8,960 bases of DNA from Candidatus Obscuribacterales bacterium (GTDB taxonomy: Bacteria > Cyanobacteriota > Vampirovibrionia > Obscuribacterales > Obscuribacteraceae), in contig JAKFVJ010000029.1 of NCBI GenBank assembly GCA_021732245.1, positions 1-8,960 of the forward strand, given 5' to 3'. The notes under the pieces are model-generated. The model searched no databases. It worked only from the letters and a program-made list of their open reading frames with translations, and was not told where the DNA came from. Position 1 is the stretch's first letter. Every line of letters begins with the position of its first letter. Below are positions 4,946 to 8,960 of the stretch, piece by piece. The position numbers and the translations under genes were made by a program.

Positions 4946-6313
4946 TTAAATCTTGCCGGAAGGTTTTACTTCAACAATAGTAGCGGCATTAGCTGAAAAC
5001 ACTCTGCGTGCAGCCTTTTGAATATCGGACACAGACACAGCCATATACTTGGCGATGTCCGCATCTACCAACTTTGGATCTCCAAAAAAGAGCGCGTACA
5101 TTGCCAAAAAGGATGCCCTTCCAAGAGCTGACTGCATGCTTGCCGGACTGTCACTAGGACTTGCAAATAAGTCGGACTCCAACTGGTTCTTAGCTTTCTG
5201 CAAATCTGTGGCACTTATCTTACCTGCTTTCAACTTCGCAATTTCAGCAAGGATTGATCCTTGTATTTGCTTACTCGTAGCACCGGGTTTGGTAGTTACA
5301 AATATGCAGAAATTACCTGTTCCTCTTCTTTCTTCCGTGTAGTTATCCACATCCAGACAAGTTTGTTCTTTCTTGACCAGACGCTGGTAAAGCATCGAAG
5401 ACTTGCCACTATCAACAAGAAGTTTTTCAATTAGCCCCATGGCATAGTAATCAGTCTGCCGCATACCTGGAGTCTTCCACGCCATAAACAAGCCAGGCAC
5501 TTCAGCGTATTCGTCTTTTACGACGGCAAACTTGGACTTCCCTGGTATCACTTCATTTACAGCCGGGATACTAGGCGTATTCACACGAGCAATGCTGCCG
5601 TAATATTTTTTGATCAGCTCTTCTACTACCGGTGCGTCAATATCACCGACAATTGCCATGCAGGCTTTATTAGGTCCGTAATGCTCTTTGAAAAACTTTT
5701 GCGCATCATGAGCAGACGATGATTCCAAATCGGCAAAGGATCCGATAATCGGGTGAGCATTTGCCCAGTTATCAAAGACCATTTGCTGCATTTTCAAATA
5801 TGCAGGCATGTAAGGTCTATTGTCATAACTAGATCGTTTTTCTTCTTTTACTGTTTCAAGCTGGTTTTTGAAATTCTCATCAGTAACTTTGAGTGATCTC
5901 AGGCGATCTGATTCAACCCAAAAGATTCTTTCGATCATGTTTGACGGCACGGATTCATAGTAGATGGTGTAATCAACTGAAGTCTGCGCGTTGACATCGC
6001 CACCCATAGTGTCCAGATAGTGCGACAGCTCGGACTTGCTGATGTTTTGAGATCCTTCAAACATCATATGCTCAAACAAATGAGCAAAGCCGGATTTGCC
6101 TTTTACTTCATGCCTGGAGCCAACATCGTAAATGGTTACGATTGCCGCAACCGGTCGTGAATGATCCTCAGAAAGAATTACACGCAGACCATTGGGCAAA
6201 GTAAAGTCCTTACTAATTGGAATTAGAGGACCACCGGCACCAGCTGGCTGATTGAAGGTGAGAGAAAAGACGCCAGCTAAAACGATAGCTGCCTTGCAAA
6301 TTGATTTAAACAT
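4946..6313 (-). CDS. M16B zinc metallopeptidase, catalytic type, secreted
   Basis: A protein of 455 residues, normal for a single M16B subunit. Residues 1-26 form a signal peptide (K3 and K7, hydrophobic core IVLAGVFSLTF, cleavage after PAGA), so it should act outside the inner membrane. The N-terminal M16 domain starts at DFTLPNGLRVIL and contains the zinc site HLFEH (H78, E81, H82), followed 76 residues later by the third ligand E158 in ETVKEEKR. This matches the family's HxxEH-x(~76)-E pattern, and the site looks intact. GGDVNAQTS (104-112) is also typical. The C-terminal M16 domain (about 250-450) lacks the Arg...Tyr motif of the partner type. It is last of three M16 genes on this strand. 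Its ATG lies six bases after the previous stop, with GGGAG inside the previous gene's last codons as ribosome binding site. It closely resembles the frameshifted gene at 7891-8960, indicating duplication. The substrate is unknown. Confidence 0.93.
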   Translation of the reverse strand: MFKSICKAAIVLAGVFSLTFNQPAGAGGPLIPISKDFTLPNGLRVILSEDHSRPVAAIVTIYDVGSRHEVKGKSGFAHLFEHMMFEGSQNISKSELSHYLDTMGGDVNAQTSVDYTIYYESVPSNMIERIFWVESDRLRSLKVTDENFKNQLETVKEEKRSSYDNRPYMPAYLKMQQMVFDNWANAHPIIGSFADLESSSAHDAQKFFKEHYGPNKACMAIVGDIDAPVVEELIKKYYGSIARVNTPSIPAVNEVIPGKSKFAVVKDEYAEVPGLFMAWKTPGMRQTDYYAMGLIEKLLVDSGKSSMLYQRLVKKEQTCLDVDNYTEERRGTGNFCIFVTTKPGATSKQIQGSILAEIAKLKAGKISATDLQKAKNQLESDLFASPSDSPASMQSALGRASFLAMYALFFGDPKLVDADIAKYMAVSVSDIQKAARRVFSANAATIVEVKPSGKI

Positions 6314-6319
6314 GATTAT

Positions 6320-7867
6320 TTATGCTCCCGGCTTCGATGTGCCGGTAGCTTCCTTCATAGGCTTACCCTGCGTGTCATAGAGGTCCACAGGAGCAAACAG
6401 CTCTAGTTCACGCTTTATTTTGTTAGCATCGCCTACGACAGTAATGACCATATTGTCCAAATCAATGTACTTGCGCGCGACGCGTCTGACATCATCCGGG
6501 TTTACGGTCATGACTTTATCGGTGTAAGTCTCCAAATAATTTGCAGGCAAATCGTAAAGCTGCACTTCCAAAAGACGCTGAGCCAATCCGGCTTGTGTTT
6601 CCAATCCTAATTGGAAAGAACCGGTAAGATAATTTTTGGCATCAGCCATTTCCTTATCTTCGACTTTCAGGTTGCGAATTTTCTCCAACTCATAAATGAA
6701 TTCCTGCAGCGACGGTGTCGTCACTTCAGTTCTTACATCAGCAGAGGCTGCAAATGAGCCGGGATCTTTGCGAGCAGAAAATCCGCTGTAGGCGCCATAT
6801 GTATAGCCTTTATTTTCGCGAATGTTGGTAAACAGGCGTGAATGAGAGGCACCTCCCAGAATTTGGTTGGCAACAAGCATCGGGAAGAAATCCGGATTGG
6901 TTTTATTCAAACCTAGATTTCCTATTCTCAACGTAGATTGCACAGAACCTGGACGATCTACTAAATAGATGTGCTTACCATTAAGCTTCGGAGCAGCTTG
7001 AATTTTGGCGGTTTCAATTGAGCCGGACGGCCAGACACTTGAACCAAAGCTATTTTTGATTGTAGCTTCCAGTTTCGTCTTATCAAAATCGCCAACTACT
7101 ATCAACACAGCATTATTCGGAACGTATTGCGCAGCATGATATTTCTCAAGATCAGCTTTGCTGATTCGCTCAACCGTTTCCGGCTCAGGAGCGACTACTG
7201 AATACGGGTGCTCACCATACACGACTTTTGCAAAGCGCTCACTAACAAGAAAGTCTGGCTCGCTGCGCTTCATGATTAATTCTTGCAAGAGATTTGTTTT
7301 CTTCAGCTTCAGCTCATCTTCCGGAAAGGATGGGTTAAGAACAACATCCGACATGATGTTGAACAATCTGTCCGAATACTTCGAAAGAGAGGAAGCAACA
7401 ACAATTGTGAAGTCAGCGTCAGCGGAAGCTCGCAAGCCACCACCGATAAAGTCAACCTCTTCGGCTATGTCTTTGCTTTTAAGTTTTTTCGTGCCCTCAG
7501 AAAGCATGCTTGCCGTCATTGAAGAAAGTCCCAACAAGTCTCTCGGTTCAAGAGCAGAGCCAGCCTTAATACCAAGCTCAACGGTCACAAAGGGAACGCG
7601 ATGATCTTCCAGCAATTCAACTGTCAAACCGTTGTCCAATTTATATGACGAAACAGTCGGCAGCTTGAAAGGTCTGGGAGCCGGAGTCTGTGGCGGATTC
7701 TTGCGCCAGGTTTCGGTATCTGCAGAAGAAACAGGTGCAGCAACTTTCGGCACCGCTTTTACAGCGGTTGACTTGGCTGCAGCCGATGCCAGAGCGAAAT
7801 TGGTTTGACTGGTTACAACCAAAGCCGCCAACGTGAGAACTACTTCTCTGTTCAATTTAAATTGCAT
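6320..7867 (-). CDS. M16B peptidase homologue, non-catalytic partner type, secreted
   Basis: A protein of 515 residues. A signal peptide at about 1-27 (core VVLTLAALVVTS, end FALA) is followed by an Ala/Pro-rich linker to about residue 68. The first M16 domain begins near YKLDNGLTVELLEDHRVP, but the zinc site is lost: where the catalytic paralogue has GFAHLFEHMMFEG, this one has GLSSMTASMLSEG, so His, Glu and His become S116, A119 and S120. The C-terminal domain keeps the substrate-binding Arg/Tyr motif RENKGYTYG (R370, Y377). In known M16B heterodimers one subunit gives the zinc site and the other gives the Arg/Tyr pair, so this is probably the non-catalytic half of a complex with the neighbouring HxxEH proteins. 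The ATG at 7867 has a strong AGGAGA six bases upstream. It lies 23 bases after the frameshifted M16 gene and six before the next, so the three form one operon. Confidence 0.93.
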   Translation of the reverse strand: MQFKLNREVVLTLAALVVTSQTNFALASAAAKSTAVKAVPKVAAPVSSADTETWRKNPPQTPAPRPFKLPTVSSYKLDNGLTVELLEDHRVPFVTVELGIKAGSALEPRDLLGLSSMTASMLSEGTKKLKSKDIAEEVDFIGGGLRASADADFTIVVASSLSKYSDRLFNIMSDVVLNPSFPEDELKLKKTNLLQELIMKRSEPDFLVSERFAKVVYGEHPYSVVAPEPETVERISKADLEKYHAAQYVPNNAVLIVVGDFDKTKLEATIKNSFGSSVWPSGSIETAKIQAAPKLNGKHIYLVDRPGSVQSTLRIGNLGLNKTNPDFFPMLVANQILGGASHSRLFTNIRENKGYTYGAYSGFSARKDPGSFAASADVRTEVTTPSLQEFIYELEKIRNLKVEDKEMADAKNYLTGSFQLGLETQAGLAQRLLEVQLYDLPANYLETYTDKVMTVNPDDVRRVARKYIDLDNMVITVVGDANKIKRELELFAPVDLYDTQGKPMKEATGTSKPGA

Positions 7868-7890
7868 GTCAATCTCCTAAAGTCAGCGGA

Positions 7891-8960
7891 TTAAATCTGG
7901 TTACCGGCTTGAGCCTTTTTATTAGCCTCAGCCTTTTCGACAGGAACTATGTCCATGAGCGTAGTTCCTTCCTTTGTAAACAACTTCTTTGCCACTCGTT
8001 GAATATCGGCAGCGGTGACACTTAAGTACCTCTGCAAATCTTCATCCAGCAAATTTGGGTTGCCGTAGAACAAAGTATTTTCAGCTAGTATTTCCGCTCT
8101 GCCTACGCAACGTTGCAGACTGGAATAACTACCTGAAGCAAACAAGGCTCTTAGTATTTGATTTTTAGCCGTATCAAGTTCTCTGTCCGTAACAGGCGTT
8201 GTCTTTATTTTCTCAAGTTCGCTCCACAAAATATCTTGGGCTTGCTTGGAAGTCGTGCCTGGCTTATAGACAATAGTTGCATCCAGTGCCGATGGTCCAC
8301 GGCGTTCATCAACACCCATGCTAACTTCTAAAGCCACTTGGTCGCCTTTTACCATGCGCTGATAAAGTCTGGATGATTCACCGGCGGTCAAAATCCTTTG
8401 CATGATGCTCACGACATACGAATCAGGATCTCTTGCCGGTGGAGCTTTCCATCCCATCAAGATAGCCGGCATCTTGGCCAACTTGTCCTCTACCTTTTCG
8501 TATTTTTCTTTAGTCTGCGGTGGCTCGATAACATCCGGCTTTGGCGGCTTCGCTCCTTTTGGAATGGTTGCGAAGTATTTACGCACTAAAGCCTCAGCTT
8601 TGGTCGAATCAATATCACCGACAATAGCCAATGCAGCATTATTCGGAACATAATAGGTATCGAAGAAGCGACGGACATCAACTACTGATGATGCTTCCAA
8701 ATCCTCGAATGAACCGATTACCGGATGCGCATTTGTCCAGTTGTCGAACATAACTTCGTCAAATTTTAGAGCAGCAGGCGAATACGGTTGGTTATCAATC
8801 CGCATACGCTTTTCTTCTTTTACTGTCTCCAATTGATTCTTGAAATTCTTATCGGTAACAGCTAACGAACGCATGCGATCAGATTCCAGCCAGAGAGCTG
8901 TCTCTATTGATTGCTCGGTACCTTTTCAAAGTAATTGGTGTAGTCGGCATGTGTCGATGC
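7891..8960 (-). pseudogene. M16B zinc metallopeptidase, catalytic type, frameshifted and cut by the window edge
   Basis: The 5' part, including the expected HxxEH site, lies beyond the right edge. From the edge the frame reads ASTHADYTNYFEKVPSNQ and then hits TAG at 8906-8904. The reading continues in another frame as ETALWLESDRMRSL and runs cleanly to the stop at 7891. Alignment with the intact paralogue (VDYTIYYESVPSNMIERIFWVESDR) places exactly one missing base at 8904-8907, in what should be a single codon between Q and E. An ATG at 8874 opens 327 in-frame codons but is an internal methionine, not a true start. After the break the protein is well conserved, with the third zinc ligand region ETVKEEKR and the full C-terminal M16 domain, ending in a Lys/Ala-rich tail. 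Either a recent inactivating deletion or a sequencing/assembly error explains this; conservation on both sides favours a recent event or error. First visible gene of the M16 operon. Confidence 0.85.

Noticed and set aside
7158..7604. Plus-strand open frame of 148 codons
   Set aside because: It lies antisense within the non-catalytic M16 gene; its Ser/Lys-rich translation shows no domain and it has no plausible initiation context.
8872..8874. ATG at 8874 as the true start of the third M16 gene
   Set aside because: It corresponds to an internal residue (ESDRMRSL versus ESDRLRSL in the paralogue) and upstream sequence is clearly homologous, only frameshifted.

Overview
The window reads as a piece of chromosome from a Gram-negative-type bacterium of moderate GC content (mid-40s percent by eye). 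Two proteins have clean N-terminal signal peptides followed by secreted-protease domains, initiation regions carry AGGA-type ribosome binding sites, and genes are short-spaced or overlapping. I cannot fix the taxon. An uncultivated environmental lineage, for example in the non-photosynthetic Cyanobacteriota (Melainabacteria/Obscuribacterales), is only an impression.

Layout from left to right. (1) 1-226 is non-coding as far as I can support it. It holds a promoter-like sequence whose -10 sits inside an inverted repeat, and on the minus strand an ideal Shine-Dalgarno followed by ATG-TAA. (2) 227-771 (+) is a two-gene toxin-antitoxin-like module, BrnT-like toxin first and ribbon-helix-helix antitoxin second, joined by an ATGA overlap. 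(3) 781-2553 (-) is argS, arginyl-tRNA synthetase, convergent with the module. (4) 2621-4488 (+) is a two-gene unit divergent from argS: a PaaI-like hotdog thioesterase and a YdhS-type FAD/NAD(P)-binding protein, with stop and start sharing one base (TAATG). (5) 4466-4609 is a composite palindromic repeat, probably a dispersed non-autonomous element. It sits between two convergent genes and supplies the last codons of the FAD protein. (6) 4611-4883 (-) is a small membrane-anchored protein of unknown function with a perfect palindrome over its start region. (7) 4946-8960 (-) is an M16B zinc-metalloprotease operon, transcribed right to left: a catalytic-type gene that enters from the right edge and carries a one-base frameshift, then a non-catalytic partner, then an intact catalytic paralogue.

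How the genes work together. The M16 proteins look like the complementary halves of heteromeric M16B peptidases. One kind has the HxxEH zinc site. The other has lost it but keeps the Arg/Tyr substrate-binding motif in its C-terminal half. The intact downstream catalytic paralogue could substitute for the frameshifted first one. The thioesterase and FAD protein are translationally coupled, but their shared pathway is not evident. The toxin-antitoxin pair and the repeat mark the accessory parts of an otherwise housekeeping stretch. I see no tRNA, rRNA, CRISPR array or transposase.
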